A DNA stretch of 64,000 nt from NCBI GenBank assembly GCA_035610835.1, contig CM069459.1, positions 55,347,316 to 55,411,315 of the forward strand, read 5' to 3'. Below, piece by piece: positions 43,701 through 55,020 of the stretch. The notes under the pieces are model-generated. The model saw nothing but the letters and a program-made list of their open reading frames with translations. It searched no databases and was not told the origin of the DNA. Position 1 is the stretch's first letter. Each line of letters starts with the position of its first letter. A program made the position numbers and the translations under genes. The stretch comes from Ophiura sarsii. Taxonomy: Eukaryota > Echinodermata > Ophiuroidea > Amphilepidida > Ophiuridae.

Positions 43701-44591
43701 TTAAGGTGGCTAACTCGGCTACGGTGACCGGCAATGATTTGCTTCAAAATAACAGAGGATGTGTATATTGATGAGGAAAGATGATATGCCAAGTTTGAAT
43801 TTTTTCCAAAAAGCCGTTTTTGATTTACGGAATTTTTCGTTATTTGAAAACCCATTGACTTAATACAGGAGGCGTAGCCGAATTCCCAAAAACTGCCAAA
43901 TTTCAGAAAACACATAGTTTTGTTAATATTTTTTTCTCTTCTTTAAAATCAATGTATTCTAAAGACTTTTACTTTATTTTGATGCCAAAACACCAAGGTA
44001 TAACACATTTTTTCCCCTCCACTACTGAGTGGTGATGGATGGTTTATTCACTGGGAATGTTAGTACTTTTTCACTATTTTCTAGAAACACTATATTGCCA
44101 AACTTTGTGAATTTCTACAGAAAAAACTACATGTTCAATTTACACAAACAAGGAGTCATATTAAAGGTAATTAAGTTTAGAAAGTGATCTCGTGAGTTTT
44201 TACTGATTAAGTGTTTCTAGACATTTTTACAGCCTTTTGAAAATTTCCCTAAAATCAAAATTGAAAAAAATATTTTTTTCAAAAAGTAAACACTGTATAT
44301 GCAAAAACTCACGAGATAATTTAGGTAATATGCTTATACATTTATTCCCAAAGTTTCATGGCCATAGCTCTTTTTGTTTTGTCTACAGAAATTCCAGAAG
44401 GTGAAAATTTAGGGAATTTTCAAAAAATAAAGAAAAACATAAGAAATGTCACAAATGATCCGAAAGTCCTGAAATAGGTAGTGGAAAGACTTATCTTTAC
44501 TGTGGTCTCAGTATAAAGAGTATAGATATAATTGATTTAGTATTACAGCAGTTTTTCTGTAGTGGTGTAGGAGCCGAGTTAGCTACCTTAA
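43701..44591. mobile_element. TTAA element, 891 bp, GGTGGCTAACTCGG ends
   Basis: TTAA lies at 43701-43704 and 44588-44591. TTAAGGTGGCTAACTCGGCT and AGCCGAGTTAGCTACCTTAA are inverted ends. The interior has mirrored CTCACGAGAT / ATCTCGTGAG words near 44190 and 44305. No long ORF. Confidence 0.85.
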
Positions 44592-44944
44592 CTAGAAACG
44601 TTGGAGTAACTTTTTTTTTAAATAAGAATTTGCTGCATACATTTTTGTGGTTTAATACTTTGCAAAGATTAATGAAGCGTGGCGAAAAATAACACCCTGC
44701 TCTACACACAGGAGTGGACATCAGGAAAAACAATGTTTTTAATTTATTTATCTATTTTCTTAATTTTTGGGGAAAAGAAAAAAATAAAGAAATGAAGAAA
44801 GAAAAAAAGAAGAAGAAAAAAATCCTTCCCCAAAATTAATAAAAAAAAGAAACATTTTCCAAAATTCTTCAATCCCCCCAAATATTTTCCGCTGCTATAA
44901 TTGTGAAGATAAAAATTTGCAAACATAATATAGCGTGAAATTCT

Positions 44945-45665
44945 CAGTACAGTTATCTGAGCCTGTAAATGTGGTCGTATGATGTATTGATATCAAAGCT
45001 CGACATATGTTCTCAATGTATCATAGATGTTTGTAGGATGAGTTGGTTCCTATATCTTGAGGATGTATCATTAGAGTTAAAGGGAGGTTTTCAACTTCAA
45101 AAAAGATGGGTGCAACCGCTTTCTCCTTACTGTTATCTGAGCCGGTAGATGTAGTCCAGTTTGATGTATTGATATCAAAGCTCGACATTTGTTCTCAGTG
45201 TAACATAGATGTTTGCAGGGTGAGTTGGTTCCTATATCTTGAAGATGTATCATTAGAGTTAAAAGGGGTAAGGTTTTCAAAAACAAGATGGGTTCAACCG
45301 CTTAAAAACACTTACTGTTATCTGAGCCTGTAAACATGGTCCAGTTTGATGTATTGATATCAAAGCTCGACTTGACATTTGCTCACAATGTATCATAGAT
45401 GATTGTAAGATGAGTTGGTTCGTATCATGAGGAATAAGCATTAGTGTTAAAGGGGGTAAGGTTTTCAAAAAAAAGATCAGTTCAACCGCCGCCGCTTAAG
45501 AACACTTTCTCTCCTTACCATTATCTGAGCCGGTAAATGTGGTCCAGTTCAGTATCATAGCTCTGACATTTGTTCTCAATGCATCATAGATATTTGCAGG
45601 ATGAGGTGGTTCCTATCTTGAGGATGTATCGTTTATAGAATTAAAGGGGGTGCGGTTAAAATAAT
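44945..45665 (+). repeat. Tandem array, four units of 178-207 bp
   Basis: TTATCTGAGCCxGTAxA restarts near 44955, 45132, 45318 and 45526. Each unit contains TGATATCAAAGCTC(G)ACA, CATAGATG and GATGAGTTGGTTCxTAT. Units are about 80% alike. Minus-strand frames repeating LISIHQTG are by-products; unit lengths are not all multiples of three. Confidence 0.88.
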
Positions 45666-46010
45666 GGACACAATTGTCTATCAATACCATTACCTAACTC
45701 TGCTCTTTTTCATCACTCCTTGAAACCAGGATTTATTGCTTACTCTAAAAAGTTCCTATCTTAGGTCATAAATCCTACCTTATCCCTAACCTTATACCAG
45801 TGGCCACATAAGGCAACAACAAATAGCTGAGCTGCACCGCATGATTCACAATTCTATCTCGTGGCATGAGTCCAGCTTGAAGCTGTAGAATGGTCTCAAA
45901 AAAGTTAACTTTTTCGAGCTATCCCGTTTGCGCACTCAGTTAGGCGTCCGCCTGCCACGCCGCAGGGTTATACATGCATAAGTTGCATAAAGACAAGCAC
46001 ACCCAAATTC

Positions 46011-46290
46011 TTAACCCTATACATCCCCCCTGCTAAAAAATACTTCTAATCCTATCTTCAAGCGCATGTGCAGACGTTTTTTGATGACATAATCAACCGA
46101 GCCTATATAGTGAGCGCGGAACACTGTGCGAATGAGTAGCTGAGAGCTGTGGTTTGCCTAGGAGGCCAGAGTTTTTGGTCCGGAGGGTCCCTGGTTCAAT
46201 CCCGGTCGGGTAGCCGTGATTTATTGATTGATTTCTCTTCCAAAATTGCGATCCCGGTTTTAAAACAACAGTTCGGGGGGTAAGGGTTAA
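46011..46290 (+). mobile_element. TTAA element with CCCTWW ends and tRNA-like head, 280 bp
   Basis: TTAACCCTATACA at the left and TAAGGGTTAA at the right give exact TTAA on both sides. The middle has a diverged A box (GTAGCTGAGAGCTGTGG, about 46136) and a B box (TGGTTCAATCCC, about 46192). Confidence 0.75.
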
Positions 46291-46379
46291 TATACCCACA
46301 CTGTGTCTGCAAAAACAGTCCACTCAATTCTCTGTGTTCGAGCTATATTCTGGTTCATTTAGGATTTGTATAAATTTAA

Positions 46380-46672
46380 TAAAAGTCAACAATACTGCTA
46401 CTGAAAACCTGTGGGAAGCAGTTGATTACTTATATATAAATATGTTTTGCATTTATACATGTGCTGGTTTCTATTTGTGACATATCAACGATACTTTGCT
46501 AATTTACTACTGTATACATGTGATAAGGAAGTCTTTGATCATCACCTGTAAATGTTAGCCATGTTCTGGTTTCTATATCATTTATATATGATCAACAACA
46601 CTTTTTATCTTGCTACTGTAAAAAGTGTATGGGAGTCGTTGATTACTTATAAATATGTTTTTGCAACAAGTT
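46380..46672 (+). repeat. Imperfect tandem repeat, AT-rich
   Basis: Phrases ACTACTG(T)AAAAxxTG..GG..GT.GTTGATTACTTATAAATATG and TGTGxTGGTTTCTAT recur two to three times. No coding sense. Confidence 0.5.
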
Positions 46673-46734
46673 TCAACTACTGTCAACACTAATGCATGCA
46701 TTATATTGGTACTCATTTGGAATTAGGGGGGGGG

Positions 46735-46963
46735 AAAGTCTGGTCGGTCGGTTGATTTTCCTTCTTTTTTTCTTCTTCTTTATTTTCTTCTTTTTTGTCC
46801 TGACAAATATTACCCACAGACCGTGGTTCATGATAAGACAAAATTGGTAAATGTCAATTTGACTAATGTTTCTAGTGTGATAATAGTTTAAAAGCAATCT
46901 ATTCAAGCAAAATTATTCATTTCAAGCAGAAAATAGTAATATTTTTGACAAATTGTGTTAAAC
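46735..46963 (+). repeat. Dispersed repeat, copy of 18882-19106
   Basis: It shares CAGACCGTGGTTCATGA, ACAAAATTGGTAAATGTC and the terminal CAAGCAGAAAATAG; orientation is the same in both. Confidence 0.7.
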
Positions 46964-47141
46964 TTAAATCTTCAAAATAAAATAAAAATTGCAACCCTGA
47001 ATTTTGAGATTTAGGATCAGTCGCTGAGGGTAACAACAACAAAAAAGTTGTGGCCTTTGACGTATTTAGGTATTGAGGTCTATATATTTTGTTCGGTTTA
47101 AATGGTGACTAAGCAGAGAAAATAATGTCAAAATAATGACA

Positions 47142-47210
47142 CTTTGTTTATTGTGGTTCCTGACATAGTTATGCCAAGCACTCAGCACCAGAAATAGGAC
47201 ATGTATCGTA
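47142..47210 (-). repeat. Segment shared in inverse with 53296-53362
   Basis: GTTCCTGACATAGTTATGCC and AAGCACTCAGCACCAGAA recur complemented near 53303-53342, followed by similar AACAAA / GTGCCAAAA words. No ends recognised. Confidence 0.65.
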
Positions 47211-47669
47211 AGTGTTTTGAAATAAAATGGAATGAAATGTTTACGTTATTTTAGTTTTCGTGCTTAAAAAAGGTACTGTAAAAATGAAAACACACAAATA
47301 TTTATTTTTCGTCTATAAATCTTAATGTAATGAACTTTCAAGTCACACATTTTAAAATGAGTAAAATCTTGGACAGTAGAAAGGTAAAGTGGTTTTAAAT
47401 TTGGCAAAATGTGAGAAATCAGTTGCATGGTAACGCCGCCGCCGTGTGTATAGAAGTTGCAAGCCTAAAGCATCGTATTGACAAGTGTTTACTGTTTAGC
47501 AGAAAGGTATGCTGGCCAATTCTCTCCATGGTGGCTTTGTGTTACCACTGAATCTGTTTGATCTACTCCTGAACACTATTACTATTACAGAAATGGAAAA
47601 TATGCCCACTTCTGCTACGAACAAACCACACCCTGTTCTACGGGCAAACATTCTTTTTTAATGGAAAAG

Positions 47670-47893
47670 GCTATTTCCACGCGACAGGTGTCTGCAGACG
47701 ACATTCCAAAATTTCACAAAATGTTTCAAAAATTTCAAAATTATTGAATTTCATTACCATATTTGGGATCAACATGAGACATGCATTAAAATAAGTACAA
47801 ACATGCCTTGAGATAGATCTTGAAAGGTGAGAAAGGTTTCTGAAAAACCTGTTTTGTATATGGTTAAACTAATAGCCATGTGGAAGGTGTTAA
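47670..47893 (+). mobile_element. CACTTTCC-family MITE, internally shortened
   Basis: It runs from CTATTTCCACGCGACAGG to GTGGAAGGTGTTAA and lacks about 20 bp found in other copies (the TAGTATTGGTTCAGTAAT block). Confidence 0.75.
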
Positions 47894-48189
47894 ATAATGA
47901 AGAAGAAAAAAGAAAGCTATATTTTTTTAGTGGACAAGGTTTAAAAAACAATTTTTAGCATGGCCTAATTATCACACACTATATAGATGATTAGTTAAGC
48001 AATGGTAGACTTGCATTAATAATTAGTTAAAATTGGGAATTGAAGTGGAAATATAGTTCCGCTGAAGACTCTTTCCATCTTCTCAAGGTTGCCATTGATT
48101 TGATTAATACAAACTAATCTGACATAGTTTGCATAATTACTTCAACCTTCGAAAAATATGAACCTTCTTAGGGTATAGACTCAATAATA

Positions 48190-48314
48190 CACTCTTAAAA
48201 ACAGGGTCAAATTGAGTAAGGATGGCGTCAAATACAACCTAAAATGGTTGTCGAAATTTGACCCTCTTTTTATTTAGGTCGTGTGCATAATTTGACTCCG
48301 TTGTTTTAAGAGTG
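48190..48314. mobile_element. Small MITE, 125 bp, TA duplication, CACTCTTAAAA ends
   Basis: CACTCTTAAAAACAGGGTCA at the left and TTGTTTTAAGAGTG at the right are inverted; TA flanks at 48188-48189 and 48315-48316. A second inverted word, GTCAAATT..GAC, lies inside. Confidence 0.85.
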
Positions 48315-48549
48315 TATGTGTGTCAAATTATCAGCATATAAGCCAGTGGAAATCAATGTTATTCAAAAATATTTTGAATTGAAACAAAATTGTTATGTTT
48401 AAAAATAAAATTGTCATGGCAGTATAAGCTTACTTAATCTGTAAAGCTAAATTGGTGGAAGAAATGTATAAAATAACACTGTGAGGTCAGGTCCAAGGGC
48501 TTAGGCAGCCAGCCGTGTAGGGAGTGTTTTACACACCCAGATTTGCAAA

Positions 48550-48802
48550 TGTGACCCGTCACGTCAAAATGGACATGTTGGAGGCCCTGGTCAAATCTGA
48601 GTTATTGGTATGACTTGAAAGAGCACATTTTAAGCTTTGAAATGATACCATGTTGAAGGTAATCAGACTTTGTAAACACAAGATATGATTTGAAGAAGCA
48701 TGTTTTTTTCTATTACTTTCATTATATTTCACCAAATATATTGGCCTCTATCTCATAACTGCGTTTGCCGACAACTTGTCCTTTTTGACGCGACTGGTCA
48801 CA
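48550..48802. mobile_element. MITE with TGTGACC ends
   Basis: TGTGACCCGTCACGTCAAAA at the left and TTTTTGACGCGACTGGTCACA at the right are inverted repeats; compare 21304-21560. Confidence 0.75.
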
Positions 48803-48867
48803 AATACACACCCAGTTTTTGTCCACATGACCTATACTTTGTACACAAATCCTTAAATAAGTATACT

Positions 48868-48960
48868 GCCTGAACGAGAAGCTGAGAGCAATGGCTTGCC
48901 TATGGGGGCCGGGGTTTCGGGTCCAGAGGGTCCCCGGTTCGATCCCTGGTCAGGTCACAG
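48868..48960 (+). promoter_or_regulatory. tRNA-like (SINE-type) sequence
   Basis: An A box variant AAGCTGAGAGCAATGG lies near 48880 and a perfect B box GGTTCGATCC near 48935. The downstream sequence (CTTCCAAATTGTGATATTGGTTAAAAACC) and GGGGTTAGAGTTAT match 46190-46290 and 62150-62217, so it belongs to the TTAA/CCCTAACC family with worn ends. Confidence 0.6.
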
Positions 48961-49035
48961 CATTTATTTGTCGATCTTTCTTCCAAATTGTGATATTGGT
49001 TAAAAACCTGGTTTGGGGTTAGAGTTATAAGAGTA

Positions 49036-50118
49036 TGTAAAGAGATTTATGAAAAAGAGCTACATTGGAGTCAACCGGGAGAGGGGGTTCATGGGGGAAT
49101 CAACTCGATTTTAGGGAGGGTCAATCTTTAAGCTTAGTGTTGTGTATTTTGTTTGTTTGTTTTTGTTTGTATTCATGTTTTGTTCTGTTTTGAACAGTGA
49201 ACGCGCTGTTTATAAACAAAATTTTAGTAAATGATGGATGACCAAATTTGATCAATTATTTACAGTCAGATACAAAGTTGCGTATCATATGTGTGGTGGC
49301 ATGGGAAAACCCTTCACATGGTCATGTTCTAGCAACTTGGTTTTTTTCTTTGGCAGAGAGCTTCATACTCTACTGAGTATAGGAATGTTTAATTTTTTCA
49401 GAAATTCCATCTAGAACTACAGTTATAGTATTTTAAAGTCGTCAAGTTTAAACGCAACACTAAAAATTGAAACTGGCAATTCAAAGGTGTACACAAAATC
49501 TTTTAAATGCTCTAATAATATATAATAAAACTACATTGTTATATCACACAGAATAGCTTGTCATATGAAAAGGACTTTTGGTATGAACCTAGTTTTTTGC
49601 GATATTTTTAACAATTGTAAGTTCTTCATTTTCAAAATCTTTACAATGCATTGTCGGAATTCACAAGTGGTTACCATGGTAACAATGTAATTTTACGTAA
49701 ACATATCATTTTACACATAAAATTTGATAAACACGGTTCAGAAAAGTACTAAAATAAACTTAACATCTGGAATTTTGCATAAAAAATTCCCGGAGACTAA
49801 AGTTCAAGGTATAATCTCTATCTTGGGACCAAAGTTGGAAAATTGACTTGAAACTCATTGTGTTAGGAATATTTTGGTATGACCCAGATATCTCAATATT
49901 AACACTAGCGACTTCCGACGGGTTTTCCCATACCACCACACATATAGATACATGTGTGACTTGTCGGTTTAAGGTCGTATGTTCGGGTGATTTCTTCTCT
50001 CTTCATATCCCCCTCCTCACCCCTCTCCCCTCCACAATCTATAACCTAACCTGGCTGAGATTTGAGTTGTTCATCACAAATGAATCTTATCAATGGTTCA
50101 ATATAGTACAGACAGACC
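49036..50118. other. Non-coding stretch
   Basis: No gene is recognised. A perfect RFX-type palindrome GTTACCATGGTAAC lies at 49670-49683. CATGTGGTGGTATGGG-type words (49290 and 49925) form a weak inverted pair. Confidence 0.45.
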
Positions 50119-50119
50119 T

Positions 50120-50154
<35 letters not shown>

Positions 50155-50542
50155 GGGGGGAGTGGTACTCAGATATTTGTTGGTAGGGATGTGCCGCCAG
50201 CAAAATAAAAGTTGACCCAAACCAATTTTCGGGAGAAAATGGACTCATGTTTGTATTGTGTTGTTTTTTGTGAGTTAAAAAAAAGAAATAGAAATAAAGA
50301 CCCTCACGGGCTTGGAAAATGAAAATGGACCCATATGTTTACTAGAAACCGTAATTTTCCTTTATATTTGACAGATTTTGCTAACATTTTGGCGAAAAAC
50401 AGCAAAATTTAAGGATTTTAGACCCATAATTTACCAAAAATGGCTTTGAAAAGGGGTCATCCAGTTACCAGAGGGTGACAAATAGGACCCTATTTGGCGG
50501 CACATCCCTGTAACCTCATATCCACTAAGTTCCCCCCCGGCA
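50119..50542 (+). mobile_element. Poly-G-ended hAT-like MITE with 32-G tract
   Basis: GACAGACC flanks both ends (50111-50118, 50543-50550). It starts TGA then 32 G (50122-50153) and ends CCCCCCCGGCA. The interior is diverged but keeps GGGATGTGCCG and GACCCATAAT-type words. Confidence 0.85.
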
Positions 50543-50744
50543 GACAGACCATCGTAGGAATAAATGAGTCATGCTATACAGGAACACTAAGACACAGGTA
50601 CTGGCACACCCCATTAGGTTTGCGGAGGGGCGTGACTGCTAGGGGAAAACCCCAAGGGGATAGATGCATAGGGAGGCAAGGGGTTATTTTCGTACTAGTC
50701 ATTTGAATTTAAAGTCTTTGCAAATATATTTACAAGTACTGTAC

Positions 50745-50945
50745 TACTGTAAAAGTGGTAATTTTCGAGCAATTAAATATTCGCGCGTTGCTGATTTTCA
50801 GCCATTTCGCTTTTTTTTAAATTCATGATTTGAAAGTTCATTACAATGACTTAAATACACAAAATAAATATAATAGCATGTTTTTATTTTTACAGTAGCT
50901 GCTTGTAGCGCGAAAAGTGCGAACATTAATGTAGCGGGAACATTT
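50745..50945. mobile_element. 'TACTGTAAAA' MITE
   Basis: It starts TACTGTAAAAGTGGTAATTTTCG and has TTTTTACAGTAGCTGCTTG and GCGCGAAAAGTGCG internally. The right end is GTAGCGGGAACATTTCC, missing the terminal ACAGTA. Confidence 0.7.
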
Positions 50946-51148
50946 CCATGTTTACGGATGGATATAAACTGGCCAAATTTAAACAAATTTGGTCAGATTT
51001 ATAGGAAAACCCCAACAATTGTGTGCTAATAATCGCAAAACTACCCTCCCCTATGTTCCAAATTCTACCTCCTCCAGACTTTCCGTAAAACCAGGAGAAT
51101 CTCTTTGACAATGTTACTATAAACTCCTCACTTTACTAATCAAGATAA

Positions 51149-51424
51149 GGGACGCACCATTTTATTTTCGGGGGGGGGGGGCATGGAAGTTGGGGTCGGG
51201 CAGATTTTGTTTTTGCCGCCAAAGGCGACACATTTTTTTTGGTGGGGGGGGGGGGGGCAAAGGCGGCAATTTTTTTCCTCTTCTTTACATTGAGTAGGGT
51301 GAGTCAATTTTTTTTTTTTACTCAGCAGTGGGTCAACTTCTTTTTTTTCCTGGTTGGTAGGCAAAGTTGTTCTTTCCCTGGATCGTGGGCAAATTTTTAT
51401 TTTATTTTTAGATAACTTCCATGC

Positions 51425-51458
<34 letters not shown>

Positions 51459-51860
51459 CCCAGGGGCGGACTGGGACCTGAAAGCGGCCGTGGCAAAATT
51501 ATTAAAGCGGCCCTTTTTGACCATGTCAGGCAGAAGTATGTCGTCCCGGTAGTAAATTTTCGTAAAAGGTTGCCCCAATTTTTTTCCCAGTCAGTCACCT
51601 CGTGAATTTCACGTAAGTGGGGGGGGGGGGGGGGGGTCAAAAAAATTTGCACGGTCAAAATATTTCGCACGGCCACAACATTTCGCACGGTCACAAAATT
51701 TCGCACGGTCACAACATTTCGCACAGTCACAAATTTTCGCACGGTCACAAAATTTGAGTAACCGGCCAAACCAAGCGGCCCATGTGGCGATCGCCACAAC
51801 GCCACAGTGGCCAGTCCGCCCCTGCCCCCGCCTCCCTCTGAGTATCTAATGGTGCGTCCC
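51149..51860. mobile_element. Harbinger-like element, TAA duplication, host of a nested hAT
   Basis: GGGACGCACCATT and AATGGTGCGTCCC are exact inverted ends; TAA lies at 51146-51148 and 51861-51863. Removing the inner hAT leaves about 340 bp of G- and T-rich sequence. The inner element sits right after a 32-C tract. The 221-codon minus-strand frame here crosses both elements and is not a gene. Confidence 0.88.
51461..51824. mobile_element. hAT-like MITE, 364 bp, TSD CCCCCGCC
   Basis: CAGGGGCGGACTGG and CCAGTCCGCCCCTG are perfect inverted ends. The 8 bp duplication CCCCCGCC lies at 51453-51460 and 51825-51832. Between 51649 and 51760 an 18 bp word (GCACGGTCACAAAATTTC) repeats six times. Confidence 0.93.
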
Positions 51861-52028
51861 TAAGCGCAACATTCTGACCATGCTAACTGTACTCTACAAA
51901 CCCAATAACTCACCTTTATTTCATCACAAAAAAGTGCACATGGTTGGTTTAATCCAAAACATTGATATGAGGAATTAGTAGTATATTTACCTGGTATAAT
52001 AATATGACCTTGAATGAGTGTATCAGAC

Positions 52029-52270
52029 ATGAATTATTTCACATCTCTGCGCAAATTTCCTGGCTAATCTGAAAATAATTTGTGCGGAACTTTATAAGCG
52101 TGACATTGCGTGTATGTGATTGACAGAGAAACTCCTCTGAAATTTGGGAAGTAACATGAATCATTACACTTCTGTGCGCAAATTTCCTGAGTAATATGAA
52201 AATAATTTGTGAGGAACTTTATTAGTGCAACATTGCATGTGCCTGTTGACAGAGAAACTCTCAGAAATAT
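52029..52270 (+). repeat. Two-unit tandem repeat, ~126 bp
   Basis: CATGAATTATTTCACATCTC and CATGAATCATTACACTTCTG start units that both contain GCGCAAATTTCCTG, GAAAATAATTTGTG and TTGACAGAGAAACTC. Confidence 0.8.
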
Positions 52271-53946
52271 GATTAAGGTCAACGAAACACAAAAGACCTG
52301 TTCTATGAGCAGACGGACCTCTCGGGTGGGCTGGGGTTTTTAATTGGGGGAGGGGGGAGTTAAAATATTATGGAACACTTTGGTGAATTTCAACAATTGT
52401 TGGTAAGAAAAGAAGAAAAAAAAGTCCAAAACAAATTGTTGGGAACAAATTAACGGTGGGAAAATTCTTTAAAAAATGGGGTGTCCCCCCCCCCCCCCCC
52501 CCCCCAATTTGAATCAAATTTTAAGCTCTTAGCATGTGTCTTTTTCGTGGGAATTTAATTTTGCTAATTAAGGTCCTGGCAAAATTCGCTAAATTGACTC
52601 ACAAGCTACTTAATACAGCAATTTTAGTCCTTTACAAACTACACAAGATCAGGAGACATAATAACAAATACATGGCTCCTATAGTCCAAACCAACTTATG
52701 TGTAGCTTTGTCTCTTGCCCAACATTAGTTCCATTGAGATCGAGGGTATGTTTTCCAATGACAGGGTAGTTTTGAGATTGGCAAACCTCCCAATGTGTAT
52801 GTCCTGTGTTAAACCTGAAAGGAATCGAAGGATTCCGTTTTCAACACAAAAGGAGGTGCACATGGCTTCCAGTAAAGGTATAAAATGTTCAACATTGATA
52901 TGAAATAATTTGAGGCTAACATTAACCATAAGGCCAAAAAAAGACAAACAAAAAAAATCAAACATTTTTTGTTGTTGTGCCTAGCATCACTGGGTACTAC
53001 AAAAATACTTTTCTACTTTAGTTTAATCAGTTCCAAATTCCATCGACGAGAAATATTCCATTTTTGTCTCTACGTGCCCTAAAGGAATCCTGGCGTACGC
53101 GTAGCCCTAGGGCCACTATGAAAAAACCAGACTACCCAGGGAAAAACTAAGATTGAATATAGAAACACTGAGTAAGCCAAAAAGTGCCAAAAATGTGATT
53201 TTTATGATTTTGGAGGTTAAAAAAATATCACATTTTTGGCACACTGGTCAATAATTCAAAGAATAAATCGGATATTAAAAAGTAAAAAACATGTCCTAAT
53301 TCTGGTGCTGAGTGCTTGGCATAACTATGTCAGGAACCAATAAACAAAAAGTGCCAAAAATTAGGATTATAATAAAACTAGAACGACAAAATTTGAAATA
53401 TATTTTGAGTTACCTTTGCAGAACCTAAAATGGGTCAAAAACCGTATTTTTTACAATTTTCTACAAAATGGTCAATTTCATGTTCATGGTTGGATTCATT
53501 GAACCATTTCCTTCAAGAAAATGTATACAGAGATATAGATTAAATGAATAATGAAGGAGTTACAGCAATTTTACGGAGGCTGTACCTGAGAGTCCACACC
53601 CCCTTAAAACGTAAGCCCCACCTTCCCTGGTTATATGTCATGTAAATGTCGCCGATTTCTCTGAGAACCAATGAGATTGCTTACACTTTCTTAGCTGTTT
53701 AAGAATAAGCCGTAGAGGAGCCAGCTCAGTTTGTGTGTTTGAGTTTTGAGGAAATAATTCAAGGAAACCCCTTACATCCCGCTGTAGTTCTTGGCCCCTT
53801 CAAGCTTTCAAGGTCAAAAGTTGCGCTATTTTTACTCTAGTTGTTTAGCCGCTATGGGCAATTGCCTCGTTCAATTTACACAGCACGATCAATTTCACGC
53901 GGCAAAAACAACATGCTTGGTACTTTACCGTATCTCAATACGGCAT
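52271..53946. other. Non-coding stretch
   Basis: No gene is seen. It contains a 21-C tract (52485-52505) and a tiny TAA/GGCC...GCC/TAG hairpin at about 52932-52978 resembling a deleted Harbinger-like MITE. It also holds the segment shared with 47142-47210. AAAGTGCCAAAAATGTGAT and TATCACATTTTTGGCAC form a hairpin at about 53179-53241. Confidence 0.45.
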
Positions 53947-54153
53947 ACTATAAAATTAGAATTTTTCGCGCTACATATATTTTCGCGCTCGAATCAGCTA
54001 GAGCGAAAATAATAATGCACAAATGTATTTCTTTTGCGTATAGGTCTGTGTGATGAAGGTTCAAATCGTGAATTTTAAAAACGAGCAAAACAGTTCAAAA
54101 TTGGCAAAGCGTGAACAATTAATTGCACAAAAATTCCCACTTTTACCGTTTTG
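53947..54153. mobile_element. 'TACTGTAAAA' MITE, worn ends
   Basis: It has TACTATAAAATTAGAATTTT at the left and CCCACTTTTACCGT at the right, with GCGCTACATATATTTTCGCGC inside as in other members. Confidence 0.7.
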
Positions 54154-54312
54154 TAAACAGGATTTTACTTGTAAGAGAGCAATGACAATTTTTGTTTGAT
54201 AACTGGTACATTTAAAGAGAGCGAGGGCGTTTTCACTAGGCCTGGGGGACTACTTTACTACACAATTACCCACTCGCCTGGTTCAGTAGTCATAGGGGCA
54301 TCAGACTCAACT

Positions 54313-54551
54313 CACTTTCTAAGCGGCTATTAGTTTTACCATACAAAACAGATTTGTCAGAAACCTTTCCCAACTTTCAAAATCTATCTCAACGATTACT
54401 GAACCGATACGAGGCATGTTTGTACTTATTTTAATGCATTTCTCATGTGGAATTCAAATATGGTAATGAAATTCTATAATGTTGACATTTGTGAAACATT
54501 TTGAACTTTTGGAGTGTCGTCTGCAGACGCCCGCCGCATGGAAAGTGTTAA
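54313..54551 (-). mobile_element. CACTTTCC-family TTAA MITE, inverted
   Basis: CACTTTCTAAGCGGCTATTAG at the left; GTCTGCAGACGCCCGCCGCATGGAAAGTGTTAA at the right. Confidence 0.8.
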
Positions 54552-55020
54552 ACAAAAATACTGCTTTTTGCATGTTTTCATTTATGCAATTTTAAAATTA
54601 CAATGTCAAAAATGTGTATGTTTTCCAATGCAAATAATTTGTAACCATTCTTTTCCAGTATATAGGCCATTACAGTTATAACAGTTTGCATTTAGCTTTT
54701 ACATTTAAAACACACCATTCATCGTAAAGTATCGCCATATATGATATCAGCGATGCTATTCTGCATTCATTTTAGGTCCTTTTCAAAATTGTCCGAAACC
54801 ATGGCAACATAGGGTCGTTGTCCTCAGAAGATTTGTTTTCTGATAGGCATGCCAAAGTAGGGTAAAAGCATTTGTTAACACCCTCCTGTCTGTGTGTGCC
54901 GATGAATAGTGTGGACAAAATTGCTCTATTCTGAGGCCCTGTTTTCACACAGAATAATATTGTGTTATTATGGACTGTTGCCTTGGTGCCTCGCTCACTC
55001 AAACTAATGCCTTGCTCAAA

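Noticed and set aside
44945..45665. CRISPR-like array
   Set aside because: Units are ~190 bp, diverged throughout, with no short identical repeats separated by unique spacers, and the DNA is eukaryotic.
51140..51805. 221-codon minus-strand open frame, the longest in the window
   Set aside because: It crosses the borders of a Harbinger-like element and a nested hAT, contains G/P runs from homopolymers and an 18 bp repeat array, and has no domain.
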